NCBI GenBank assembly: GCA_024681515.1
Contig: JAILAR010000143.1
Coordinates: 1 to 49,098 of the forward strand
DNA: 49,098 nucleotides
DNA from: Eubacterium sp.
GTDB lineage: Bacteria > Bacillota > Clostridia > Lachnospirales > Lachnospiraceae
Direction: 5' to 3'
Of the stretch, positions 17,203-25,391 are shown piece after piece. The translations under genes were made by a program, and so were the position numbers. Each line of letters opens with the position of its first letter. Within the stretch, counting starts at the first letter, position 1. The notes under the pieces were generated by a model that saw nothing but the letters and a program-made list of their open reading frames with translations, did no database searches and had not been told where the DNA came from.

Positions 17203-18701
17203 TACAGCAATCCCTCCTCTCTCTTCTTGCCCTTCTTCTTATTTCTCCACTTCGTCCAGATCACAAGGGCTACGATGAGGACGATGATCCCGGACAGGAT
17301 CCAGGTCAGGTTGTCTGCCAGGATCTGGTTCCGGTACCGCTTATATGCGATGGAATAGTATTTCTTGTTCATGCCAAGCTCAAAGTAATGCATGGCAGTT
17401 TTGTTATCACCGGAGGTGAGGTAGGCTTTACCGATACCGTTGTTGGCCAGCTCATTGTTCTGGTCCAGTTCCAGCACCTTCTGCCATTTGTCGATGGCCT
17501 GGGTCTCGTCACCTTCGTACCGAAGGCCGACCGCGTCATTGATCAGGACCCCGTAATTGGTCTCCCGGAATTTCAGGATGCTGTTCCGTCCGGCATCCAG
17601 CACCAGGATCTCGTCGTCGATGGCCTCGATGGCCACCGGTGTCTGGAAGGTTCCCTTCTGCAGGCCGATACCGCCGAAGATGTACAGAAGATTTCCTTCT
17701 TTATCGTAGGTGAAGATCCTTCCGCGCTTCCGGTCCAGCAGGGAGTACTTGCCCTGTCCCCGGTATACCACGTCCACGATCTCGGAGGGTCCGCCGTATT
17801 CGCCGTACTTGGCGGTACGGATGTCGCCGCCTACATTTCCGTTCTCACCCTTCTGGATGACGTCCTTGCCCTGGGGATTCAGCCGGCGTACCGCCTGCTT
17901 GCCCTCAGAGTCGATATTGGATGCGTAAATGAATCCGCCGCTGTCCACATCGATGCCGGTGAATTCCGTAGGGATGTAGAGCTGGGTGTTGGAGCGCTCC
18001 TCCTTGGAAGCGAACCGCCGCCAGAACTTGTCCCAGACAGAGATCTTAACCGGGATGGTTCCGAAGTAACCGGAGAACTCTCCGTCGGATTCGAACAGCA
18101 GGATACCTTCGAAAGCACCCTTGGAGATCACGTAGATACGGTCTGCGTAATCTACGGTAACCTTCAGGGGGATGAATACAAAGTTTTCTTCCAGGATCTC
18201 GGACTTCGGTTCATTGACCAGCTTGATAAATTCGCCTTCCGGCGTCAGCTCCACGATCCGCGCGTTGTTGGAATCCGCTACATAGAGATGATTATTCTCC
18301 GATACGCACACTCCGTAGGGTGCAGAGAAATGATCCTCCTGTCCGTCTCTCATAAAGCTGTCGATGATCCGGTTTACCTTGGTCATCTTGTTGTCCATGA
18401 CCACGATCCGGTTGTTGCCGGTGTCTGCGACATAGACCTCGCCGGCATCCGAAATGCACATGTCCTGGGGTTCCTTGAAGGCATCGGTTCCAACATCCTG
18501 GCCGGTAACATTTCCGTCCGGTGTATAAGCCGCAGGAGTCTTTACGATGTCCTTCCAGTAGTTGTAGTTATAGGTGTCGTAGGGAACATCGTCCTCTGCT
18601 CGGGCAGTCATGGGCGTGAAAGCCACTGCTGCCGCCAGGGCAAGTACACCGAATATTCTTTTTATGCTTTTCAACTTTTTCATATTCGTTTTCCGTTCCA
18701 T
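17202..18701 (-). CDS. Secreted NHL-repeat and TPR protein with C-terminal anchor
   Basis: A 499-residue protein. A signal peptide with an ARAED-like cleavage region (about residues 1-36) is followed by NHL-type propeller repeats (about 70-390; blades such as GEVYVADTGNNRIVV and NHLYVADSNNARIVEL). A short TPR-like helical pair follows at about 395-445 (AIDKWQKVLELDQNNELANNGIG), then a transmembrane helix near 468-488 and a Lys/Arg-rich tail. Propellers of this type bind proteins or glycans at the cell surface; no catalytic residue is evident. ATG 18701 is used, and ATG 18683 (MKKLKSIKR) is an equally plausible start because neither has a strong ribosome binding site. It overlaps the Yip1 gene. 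The gene order suggests an accessory subunit of the transport complex. Confidence 0.8.
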   Translation of the reverse strand: MERKTNMKKLKSIKRIFGVLALAAAVAFTPMTARAEDDVPYDTYNYNYWKDIVKTPAAYTPDGNVTGQDVGTDAFKEPQDMCISDAGEVYVADTGNNRIVVMDNKMTKVNRIIDSFMRDGQEDHFSAPYGVCVSENNHLYVADSNNARIVELTPEGEFIKLVNEPKSEILEENFVFIPLKVTVDYADRIYVISKGAFEGILLFESDGEFSGYFGTIPVKISVWDKFWRRFASKEERSNTQLYIPTEFTGIDVDSGGFIYASNIDSEGKQAVRRLNPQGKDVIQKGENGNVGGDIRTAKYGEYGGPSEIVDVVYRGQGKYSLLDRKRGRIFTYDKEGNLLYIFGGIGLQKGTFQTPVAIEAIDDEILVLDAGRNSILKFRETNYGVLINDAVGLRYEGDETQAIDKWQKVLELDQNNELANNGIGKAYLTSGDNKTAMHYFELGMNKKYYSIAYKRYRNQILADNLTWILSGIIVLIVALVIWTKWRNKKKGKKREEGLL

Positions 18702-18742
18702 TCCGACGTTATTTTGTTAATCCATCGTTTTGTCAAACCGCC

Positions 18743-18941
18743 TTTGCAACCGCCTTCTGATGGCGGTTGCAAATCCGGCCGAAGGCCGGACTTCGCACTG
18801 CCATAGGGTTCCGTCCAATTCCTCCGTCGCCTTCGGCGACTGCGGCATCGGACTCCACACCTGGAGATTTGCTTCGCAAATCTCCGTTGGGCAGTGCTCG
18901 GGCATATACGGTTCGCAAATGCCTGAAGGCATTTGCGAACC
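18743..18941. repeat. Array of five consecutive hairpins
   Basis: Five inverted repeats lie in series: TTTGCAACCGCC/GGCGGTTGCAAA (18743-18773), CCGGCC/GGCCGG (18775-18789), GTCGCC/GGCGAC (18826-18840), GGAGATTTGC/GCAAATCTCC (18863-18885) and a 15-base-pair stem with a two-base loop (18910-18941). The last overlaps the permease stop codon by one base. Four of the five have loops of three bases or fewer. The array fills the gap between the permease and NHL genes. The first hairpin resembles one at 44728-44760. Confidence 0.85.
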
Positions 18942-19909
18942 TATTCCTTCATACCGGACGTTGTCATCGTTTCCAAAACGTTACTCTGGCAGGCCAGGAA
19001 GAAGATGATAGGCACTGCCGCAATGATAAATGTTACCGCTGCGGAGGCGCCGGCTCTGGCCGTACCACCTGCCGCGATCTGCTGCAGTGCGAACTGCAGA
19101 GGTTTCAGCTGCTCGTCCCGGAGGAACATGGAACCCGTATTGCCCCACATTTGCTGGAACTGGAAGATAGCCAGTGTCAGCCATGCAGGCTTTACGTTTG
19201 GCATGACGATGGTCCAGAAGATCTTGTACTCGGAAGCACCGTCCAACCGCGCCGATTCCATGAGGGACGAGGGCAGCTGTTCCATAAACTGTTTCATCAG
19301 GTACAGACCCATACCATACTGCCATGCTGGCAGGATCAGAGCCAGATACGTGTTGTTGATGTGCAGCCAGCTGATGATCATGTAGTTGGGGATCTGTGTT
19401 ACGGTCCAGGAGAACATCATGGACAGGATGACCATGTTGAACAGCATCTTCTTCCCGGGGAAGTCATGCTTCGCCAGCGGGTAGGCAGCCAGGGAAGCAA
19501 CCAGCACGTGGCCGAAGGTTCCGAGGCCGGTAATGATGATGGTGTTCAGGATGTATCTCGAGAACGGTACCCAGGATTCACTCATGACATGGAACAGGTC
19601 CGAGAAATTCTCCAGGGTCGGGTTCTTTACGAAGACCGACGGAGGATACTGGAAGATCTCATCCAGCGGCTTCAATGCGTTGTTAATGATCATGACCAGC
19701 GGCAGCGACATGAAGATGCCGCATACGATCATGATGAAGAAGAGCAATCCGTTTCCGGCTTTGGACCGGTTCAGCTTCTTCTCCTTGTAGGTCTTCTTCA
19801 TCAGCTGCCGAACCACTGCATCCGGATCGGCATCCGGTACCGGGGGCGGGATCACGATAGCACCGTGAGTGAGAGGCTGTGCCGCCAGCTCTTTCTTGCG
19901 TCTGGACAT
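18941..19909 (-). CDS. ABC sugar permease, MalG type (second importer)
   Basis: A carbohydrate permease of 322 residues with six helices from about residue 50 and an EAA loop MESARLDGASEYKIFW. I prefer ATG 19909 (MSRRKKEL) because AGGTGA lies five bases upstream. GTG 19918 is an alternative that would add three residues and overlap the upstream permease stop. About 45 polar residues precede the first helix. It pairs with the MalF-type permease at 19911-21197 and probably works with the giant anchored binding protein upstream. The five-hairpin array begins at its stop codon. Confidence 0.9.
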   Translation of the reverse strand: MSRRKKELAAQPLTHGAIVIPPPVPDADPDAVVRQLMKKTYKEKKLNRSKAGNGLLFFIMIVCGIFMSLPLVMIINNALKPLDEIFQYPPSVFVKNPTLENFSDLFHVMSESWVPFSRYILNTIIITGLGTFGHVLVASLAAYPLAKHDFPGKKMLFNMVILSMMFSWTVTQIPNYMIISWLHINNTYLALILPAWQYGMGLYLMKQFMEQLPSSLMESARLDGASEYKIFWTIVMPNVKPAWLTLAIFQFQQMWGNTGSMFLRDEQLKPLQFALQQIAAGGTARAGASAAVTFIIAAVPIIFFLACQSNVLETMTTSGMKE

Positions 19910-19910
19910 A

Positions 19911-21197
19911 TCACTCACCTACCCTTCTCAGAAGCTTCTGGACCAGCTTGTTGGTTCCCACCATCAGCAGGAACAGCACGGTGGCTATAGCTGAGGCGTA
20001 ACCCATGTCGAAACGGGTGGAACCGTAATCCAGAAGGTGCGTTACCACGGTGGCGCCGGCGTAGTTGACGGATGGATTTCCGGCCAGATTGATGGAAATG
20101 TCCGCAACCGCAAAGGACTGTGTGATCTGCATAACTGCACCGAACATCAGCTGCGGCTTCATGGCCGGAAGGGTCACATACCACAGCTCCTGCCAGCGGT
20201 TCTTTACTCCGTCCAGGGCCGCTGCTTCGTAGAGCGATTTATCTACGGTCTGCAGACCTGCAATGAAGGAAAGGAATCCGGTACCCAGGGACAGCCACAG
20301 CTGTACCACGATGAGGCAGGGCAGGATCAGGTTCGCATCCTGCATCCAGAGTTTCTGTTCGTTGATGAATCCCAGCTTCAGCAGGATACCGTTCAGGTAT
20401 CCGTAACGGTCGGAAGACAGGATCAGCTGCCAAATCATGTATGCGTTACCGCAAATGGAGGGCGCATAGAAAATCAGTGTCAGGAAGGTTCTTACCTTCG
20501 GTCGGAACTCGTTGATGATCCAGGCGAAGAGCAGGCAAAGCAGGTAACTGATGGGGCCTGTCACAACTGCGAAGATCAGTGTATTCTTCAGGGAGATCAG
20601 GAAGATATCATCATTCAGGAACAGCTTGATGTAGTTGTCCCAGCCGTTGAACTTCGGGAACTCCAGCATGTTGAAGTAGGTAAAGCTGAGGATGATGGAC
20701 ATGACCACCGGGAGCACCGTAAAAAGGAAAAACAGAATGAAATACGGGCCCATCATGATGTAGCTTGCCTTGTTTCGCTTGATGCGGTACTTCAGTGTTC
20801 TCTGCTTCCTGGCGATCTCGTCGTTGGCTACCGCGTCCAGAGCTGCCTGGCGTGTAGTACGCGAACGATCCGGCGGTGTAAATGCAGGTACGGATACTTC
20901 CGGCTTATCTGCTACTGCGGCTGCAACCGCAACATCGGAATCTGCCGTGTCGTCTGCTTCTTCCTCAGCAACTTCTGTCGCATCATCTGTGTCATCCGCG
21001 ATATCGTCTGCCTCATCTTCTACGGCTTCTGCCATATCTTCGGAGGTCTCGTCATTGGTATCTTCCACATCCTCTTCGAACTCCTCCAGGTCGTCTGTCT
21101 CAAGGACATCTTCAGCTTCATCGACAGCGTCTTTCGCTGCAGCCAGCTTATCGGCCATGGACATCTTCCCGGATTCTTTGTTCGCATTATCTGCCAC
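19911..21197 (-). CDS. ABC sugar permease, MalF type, with long acidic N-terminal domain
   Basis: A permease of 428 residues. The membrane part (about 140-425) has six helices and the EAA loop YEAAALDGVKNRWQELW. Before it come about 130 residues of low complexity, dominated by Asp, Glu, Ala and Thr and almost free of aromatic residues. Ordinary MalF-type permeases of this size class have about 10-20 residues there. The start is GTG 21197, with GGAGGGG upstream. The acidic tail should lie on the cytoplasmic side, where the ATPase docks, so it might influence ATPase choice or membrane crowding; that is speculation. The downstream permease begins at this gene's stop. Confidence 0.9.
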   Translation of the reverse strand: MADNANKESGKMSMADKLAAAKDAVDEAEDVLETDDLEEFEEDVEDTNDETSEDMAEAVEDEADDIADDTDDATEVAEEEADDTADSDVAVAAAVADKPEVSVPAFTPPDRSRTTRQAALDAVANDEIARKQRTLKYRIKRNKASYIMMGPYFILFFLFTVLPVVMSIILSFTYFNMLEFPKFNGWDNYIKLFLNDDIFLISLKNTLIFAVVTGPISYLLCLLFAWIINEFRPKVRTFLTLIFYAPSICGNAYMIWQLILSSDRYGYLNGILLKLGFINEQKLWMQDANLILPCLIVVQLWLSLGTGFLSFIAGLQTVDKSLYEAAALDGVKNRWQELWYVTLPAMKPQLMFGAVMQITQSFAVADISINLAGNPSVNYAGATVVTHLLDYGSTRFDMGYASAIATVLFLLMVGTNKLVQKLLRRVGE

Positions 21198-21216
21198 TGA
21201 CTCTCCCCTCCTTTCT

Positions 21217-21437
21217 ATTCCATACTTCGCGCTTTCGCGCTTCGTAGCGAATCATGTCGCGCGTATCTATCGATTTCTCGCTTTACTCTTCCGTTTTCGT
21301 CCGCGCTCCCATGATTCGTATTCCATACTGCGCACGCAAGCGTGCTCCGTAACGAATCATGTCGCGCGTATCTATCGATTTCTCGCTTTACTCTTCCGTT
21401 TTCGTCCACGCTCCCATGATTCGTATTCCATACTTCG
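21217..21437. repeat. Two-copy tandem repeat of about 104 bases plus partial third
   Basis: Units start at 21218, 21321 and 21426, each with TTCCATACT followed by CGC. The two full units share a 61-base stretch containing TCGCGCGTATCTATCGATTT and CTCTTCCGTTTTCGTCC nearly base for base. Each unit also contains a CATGATTCG/CGAATCATG inverted pair. The start of the unit is the dispersed ATTCCATACTTCGCGCT repeat. The array fills most of the gap between the anchored binding protein and the permease with the acidic tail. I see no gene in it. Confidence 0.88.
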
Positions 21438-21468
21438 CACTTATTTTTCATGTTTCCAGCCACGCGCT

Positions 21469-24429
21469 TTAATTTTCATCTTCCACCGGTAATCCGAACT
21501 CGATCCTCTTATATCGGATCTCCTCGTTGATGTACAGAACCTTATCCATCAGCTCCTCTCGGGGTGATGCGGTGTCGGTCTCTGTGGTTACCGTGTAGAA
21601 TGCATTGTTTACGTTACGCCAGGAGTAGTAACCGCCCGGTACCTGCGGGATACCCTTTACCCATGTAAAGGCTTCTGCCAGGTTGTGGTAGGTTTCTACC
21701 GGCCACGGAAGCATCTCAAAGGCTTCCTTATTTGCGGTGGCAACACGGGCTGCGGAACCCATCAGGGACTCCATCTCCCGGTCGTACAGGGCCTGCACGT
21801 CAGCGCTGGTCCACCATTTCAGGAACTTCCAGCAGGCGTCCGGATGCTTGGTATCCGACATGATCATGGATGCCAGACCGGTGCAGCCCACGCTGTGATC
21901 TACGGTTCCGTCTTCCTTGCGGGTACCGGGTACCATGGTGAAATCCCAAAGTCCTGCGATATCCGGAGCGGAAACCTCCAGGTTGTTGTATACCGTGTAA
22001 TCCGCGATGATGATGGGACACTCACCGGTACGGAAGCGCTCCTCTACGGTGGTGGTCTTGTCCAGACCATAGTCTGTGTAGAACTCGCAGTACTGCTTGA
22101 AGGTATTCACGGCAATATCGGAATCCAGTGCCGAGCTGATGCCGCCTTCGTTGTAGTACTCTCCGCCGTTCTGGTACAGCAGCATGGCGTAGATCTGCTC
22201 ACTGGGGAGCATACCGAACTCCATCTGATTCTTGGCCAGCACGGACATGATGACCTTCACGTCATCCCAGGTCTCCGGGATCTCCAGTCCCAGCTGATTC
22301 AGGATATCCTTCCGGTAGAACATAACCGGGAATGTCTGAGTCTCCGGCAGTGCATACAGCTTGCCGTCAAAGGTAAATGCGGTAAGAGCGCTTTCATAGA
22401 ACCTGCTCTTTACTTCATCCACATCCTGGAACTGATTCAGGTCAAGCACGGCGTTACGAAGACCGTAATTGACAGGCGTATCATTTCCGGTGTTCAATAC
22501 CGCACCTGCGATGCCGTTGGTGTTCGCCACCTGAATGGCCACGTCCGGACCCTCGCCGGCCAGCTCCGCCCGGAGCAGGGTGTTCATGTCCACCAGCTGC
22601 ACATTCACGTTGACACCGTAGTTGGTCGTAAAGGACTCGTCGATCAGGGAACGGATAACATTGGCCTGATCACGTCCGGTACCGATCCAGAGGGTGATGG
22701 TCTCGTTCTCTTTACCACCTTCGCCGGTGGAGCCCAGAGAATTGTAATCAATGACAAATGAATTCCAGAGGCGTGCGATCTCGTTGCCTGCATTGCTGAA
22801 GAAATTGTTGCCGGACACCTTCACACTCTTCACGTCGGAAGCGATGAAAATGCGGTCGATCTGCAGCGGCTGGCTGATAACCTGGGTGATCCAGGTACCG
22901 CAGGCACGGACATTTACCTTGTAGGTACTGATGACCCGGACGAAATGCTCCACGTCCTCGATCAGATAATCCAGCTGATCCCGCATGGTGATGAGCACCG
23001 TCTCCTTATCGGAGGTGCGGCCCACGGCCTTGCGCAGGGAGTAGATCGCGTCGTTCAGCTCGTCCCGGACCTCGGTCATCTCCTGCACGATGGTAGGAAG
23101 TGTGGCCTCGATCTGATAATCACGGTAGGTATCCGGGCTGACGCCGATGATGCGGATAACCTTCCGGTAAATTTCATTCAGCTTGCTGACAGAATCCTGC
23201 ACCTCTGCGATGGTTTCAGAGAAATCACCCAGAACCACTTCCATGCGGAGGGTGTGCATTCCTTTTGTGATGTAGTATTTGTAGGGATTGCCGTCTGCGT
23301 CGGCGATGGGATCCAGATGCCAGTCGGACTCGTAATAGAAGCCGTGGTTCTCCATCTCCCGGAAGGGAACCTCACCGTCGATGGTAATCTGTCTGGATAC
23401 GTAAATGCCTCGCATGAAGTTCTGCTTATCGAAGAGTGCGATCTCGTAGTAACCGTCCTCCGGTACCTCGAACTGCCACTCGATCCACTGACCGGCTTTG
23501 TCCCAGCTGGTTCCGCCGATGGTGTTGTTCAGCAGGTAACGGGCGCTGTGATCGCTGACCGCTGCCGAAGACTGATCCTGCTTCGGGTAGAGGGTCTGGG
23601 AGGAGGTCTTCACCGCATCCTCACCTTCGATGACCACTGTAATACCGCTGGTATTCGCCGCCCCGGCCTTGTCCCATTCTGCCTTCTGATCCGCGTAGGA
23701 CAGGCTTTCTTTTTGATTGGAAAGCTTCAGTCCGCCGAGGAGCATGGGCTCACGCTTGGACTGGATGCGGATCTCGTGCTCTCCTGCCGTCAGATAGAAG
23801 CTGAGAGGTTCGGTGATGTAACCGTTGTTGTCGTAAAGATAAGAGGTTACCCACTCCGGGATCTCGATGGAGGTGGGTTTCATGTCATTTCCCTGATTGT
23901 CCTTCTTCCAGGTAACATGTGTCAGACCCGAATCGAAGGCTTCCTTTGCTACATTTGTGGTCCAGATCCGGGTGAACTGTACAATGTTCAGCTCCGTATA
24001 GGGCTGCTCCCCGTCCAGGAAGAAGGCTCTCTGGATCTCGGAGTTCTTACCCTCTACCGGATAGTAATCCAGGGACAGCTCGTAGAGACCTGCCTCTGCA
24101 ACGCTGAACTTATAAGTGATGTCCGCGATCTCACTGGTGAGAATGCTCTTGCCTGTGTGCCCCTCGAAGTTCTCACGGATCTCCGGCGTCGCCGCTTTTC
24201 CCTCTTCCTCATAGGAAGCATACGAATCAGCTGCGATCTCGATCACTGCGTCCGGGCGGTTCTTATCCGGTACTTCCGTCAGGTAGCGGCCGTAATCCGT
24301 ACTGTATGCGATCTTTGCATCTCCCGGAACCACCGTATCCTTTGAAAATACGGAACGTAACACGAAGAACAGTACCACTGCAAGCAGTACTGCACACCAT
24401 ATGATCCGATTTCGCACCTTCTGCGACAT
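21469..24429 (-). CDS. Membrane-anchored solute-binding protein fused to carbohydrate-binding modules
   Basis: A 986-residue protein. The N-terminal transmembrane helix (about 8-28) has no lipobox. Two beta-sandwich modules resembling CBM35/CBM6 (about 60-265 and 270-405; AGLYELSLDYYP and DGYYEIALFDKQ strands) are followed by a helical linker (about 405-490). A short beta region leads to a complete family 1 extracellular solute-binding domain (about 570-960; ITLWIGTGRDQANVIRSLI start, GEGPDVAIQ and YALPETQTFPVMFYR). Ordinary binding proteins are 420-550 residues, so this is about twice the usual size. AGAGAGG precedes ATG 24429. It heads the permease, NHL, Yip1 and DUF5696 run and is probably the capture subunit of that importer. 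Substrate is inferred as mannan-derived. Confidence 0.88.
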   Translation of the reverse strand: MSQKVRNRIIWCAVLLAVVLFFVLRSVFSKDTVVPGDAKIAYSTDYGRYLTEVPDKNRPDAVIEIAADSYASYEEEGKAATPEIRENFEGHTGKSILTSEIADITYKFSVAEAGLYELSLDYYPVEGKNSEIQRAFFLDGEQPYTELNIVQFTRIWTTNVAKEAFDSGLTHVTWKKDNQGNDMKPTSIEIPEWVTSYLYDNNGYITEPLSFYLTAGEHEIRIQSKREPMLLGGLKLSNQKESLSYADQKAEWDKAGAANTSGITVVIEGEDAVKTSSQTLYPKQDQSSAAVSDHSARYLLNNTIGGTSWDKAGQWIEWQFEVPEDGYYEIALFDKQNFMRGIYVSRQITIDGEVPFREMENHGFYYESDWHLDPIADADGNPYKYYITKGMHTLRMEVVLGDFSETIAEVQDSVSKLNEIYRKVIRIIGVSPDTYRDYQIEATLPTIVQEMTEVRDELNDAIYSLRKAVGRTSDKETVLITMRDQLDYLIEDVEHFVRVISTYKVNVRACGTWITQVISQPLQIDRIFIASDVKSVKVSGNNFFSNAGNEIARLWNSFVIDYNSLGSTGEGGKENETITLWIGTGRDQANVIRSLIDESFTTNYGVNVNVQLVDMNTLLRAELAGEGPDVAIQVANTNGIAGAVLNTGNDTPVNYGLRNAVLDLNQFQDVDEVKSRFYESALTAFTFDGKLYALPETQTFPVMFYRKDILNQLGLEIPETWDDVKVIMSVLAKNQMEFGMLPSEQIYAMLLYQNGGEYYNEGGISSALDSDIAVNTFKQYCEFYTDYGLDKTTTVEERFRTGECPIIIADYTVYNNLEVSAPDIAGLWDFTMVPGTRKEDGTVDHSVGCTGLASMIMSDTKHPDACWKFLKWWTSADVQALYDREMESLMGSAARVATANKEAFEMLPWPVETYHNLAEAFTWVKGIPQVPGGYYSWRNVNNAFYTVTTETDTASPREELMDKVLYINEEIRYKRIEFGLPVEDEN

Positions 24430-24449
24430 AGTACTAACCTCTCTGTCTT

Positions 24450-24467
24450 ACAGATTATATTATCTGT
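24450..24467 (-). promoter_or_regulatory. Palindrome overlapping a TATAAT -10-like sequence
   Basis: ACAGAT/ATCTGT arms flank six A/T bases. On the minus strand the centre contains TATAAT, about 25 bases upstream of the anchored binding-protein start codon. No good -35 is present at 17 bases, so an activator-dependent promoter or operator is possible. Confidence 0.4.
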
Positions 24468-24478
24468 TCTTAGTCTAG

Positions 24479-24517
24479 GGATTCTTCGCCGTCGCTTTGC
24501 TCCGGCTCAGAATGACA
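24479..24517. repeat. GGATTCTTCGC...CAGAATGACA repeat, third copy
   Basis: A 39-base shortened copy of the element at 7146 and 7206, with the same terminal decamers and a different centre. It lies between the DUF624 stop and the start of the anchored binding-protein gene. Confidence 0.75.
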
Positions 24518-24527
24518 TTTTATTCTC

Positions 24528-25277
24528 TCAATCCCAGCCTTCGTAGTACCACAGATCCTTGTCCGCTTCCGTGGGCTCCGGCATGTAATCCTTCAGCACC
24601 CGTTCCATCAGCAGGCTGGAAAGAAACATCCAGAAAGCCGGAAGGAAGAGTAATGTCAGAAGCGGCAGAACGAACAGGTACAGATATATCAGTCCCACCG
24701 CTGCCGCGATGTGTATCAGTGTTACGATGAAATGCTGTCCGCTGATGAGAAATGCCATATTGTAGGCACCTCCCACACTCACCCGAAACCTGGAAAGGAT
24801 CGGGAAGAGATAGACCGCCACGGCCAGCGTGAGGATCACCAGGATCACAAACCCCTTCGCCTTAAAGGGCTGCAGGGTCTGCTCCACGTGAACCACCTTC
24901 CGGTTCAGGAGGAAGAGCCCCCCGCACCAGAGCAGGAAGATCATTCCCGCGATGGTCGCTTTCTTAAAATGTGTCTTCATGGTATGGAAGAATTCCTTCA
25001 CCGGATATCCTCTTCCGCGCCGTACACTCTTCACCACTGCGTGATAGAGTGCCGTTGTCGCCGCCCCGAAGGTTACCACCGGGAGGCAGCAGAGAATGTA
25101 GACGATTCCAAGCAGGATCAACTCTCCTGTCTTCGTCAGGAATGTCACCACCGGCCCGTCCACATCGAAGAGGATCTGCCGGATAGTCATCCGCTGCCGC
25201 ATCGGATCCGGCTCGCCCAAGGGGCGGTCCGCCCGAACCTGTTCCTGCTCTGCTTTTGTGAGTTTCTTTTTGCTCAT
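24528..25277 (-). CDS. DUF624 (YesL-like) membrane protein, second copy
   Basis: A 249-residue polytopic membrane protein with about five hydrophobic helices between residues 45 and 230 and the family-like CCLPVVTFGAATTALYH segment after the first helix. The N-terminal 35 residues are charged. The function is unknown; the family accompanies ABC sugar importers. ATG 25277 has only a weak ribosome binding site (GCAGATACGGA). Downstream, after a short dispersed repeat, lies the anchored binding-protein gene. The other DUF624 (7270-8046) is at the end of the second importer, so each importer appears to have its own. Confidence 0.85.
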   Translation of the reverse strand: MSKKKLTKAEQEQVRADRPLGEPDPMRQRMTIRQILFDVDGPVVTFLTKTGELILLGIVYILCCLPVVTFGAATTALYHAVVKSVRRGRGYPVKEFFHTMKTHFKKATIAGMIFLLWCGGLFLLNRKVVHVEQTLQPFKAKGFVILVILTLAVAVYLFPILSRFRVSVGGAYNMAFLISGQHFIVTLIHIAAAVGLIYLYLFVLPLLTLLFLPAFWMFLSSLLMERVLKDYMPEPTEADKDLWYYEGWD

Positions 25278-25391
25278 TCCGTATCTGCTTTGCTTATACC
25301 GCCTGTTTCCCCATTCTGTTCTATTCTACAAGCACGGTATTTACTCTTCCACGTCGAAAACTCTACATCTTTTACACTTGTTTTTCGTGAT

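Noticed and set aside
21215-21463. Minus-strand 82-codon frame with repeated NTNHGSVDENGRVKREIDRY
   Set aside because: It is the translation of the 104-base tandem repeat and has no start signal.
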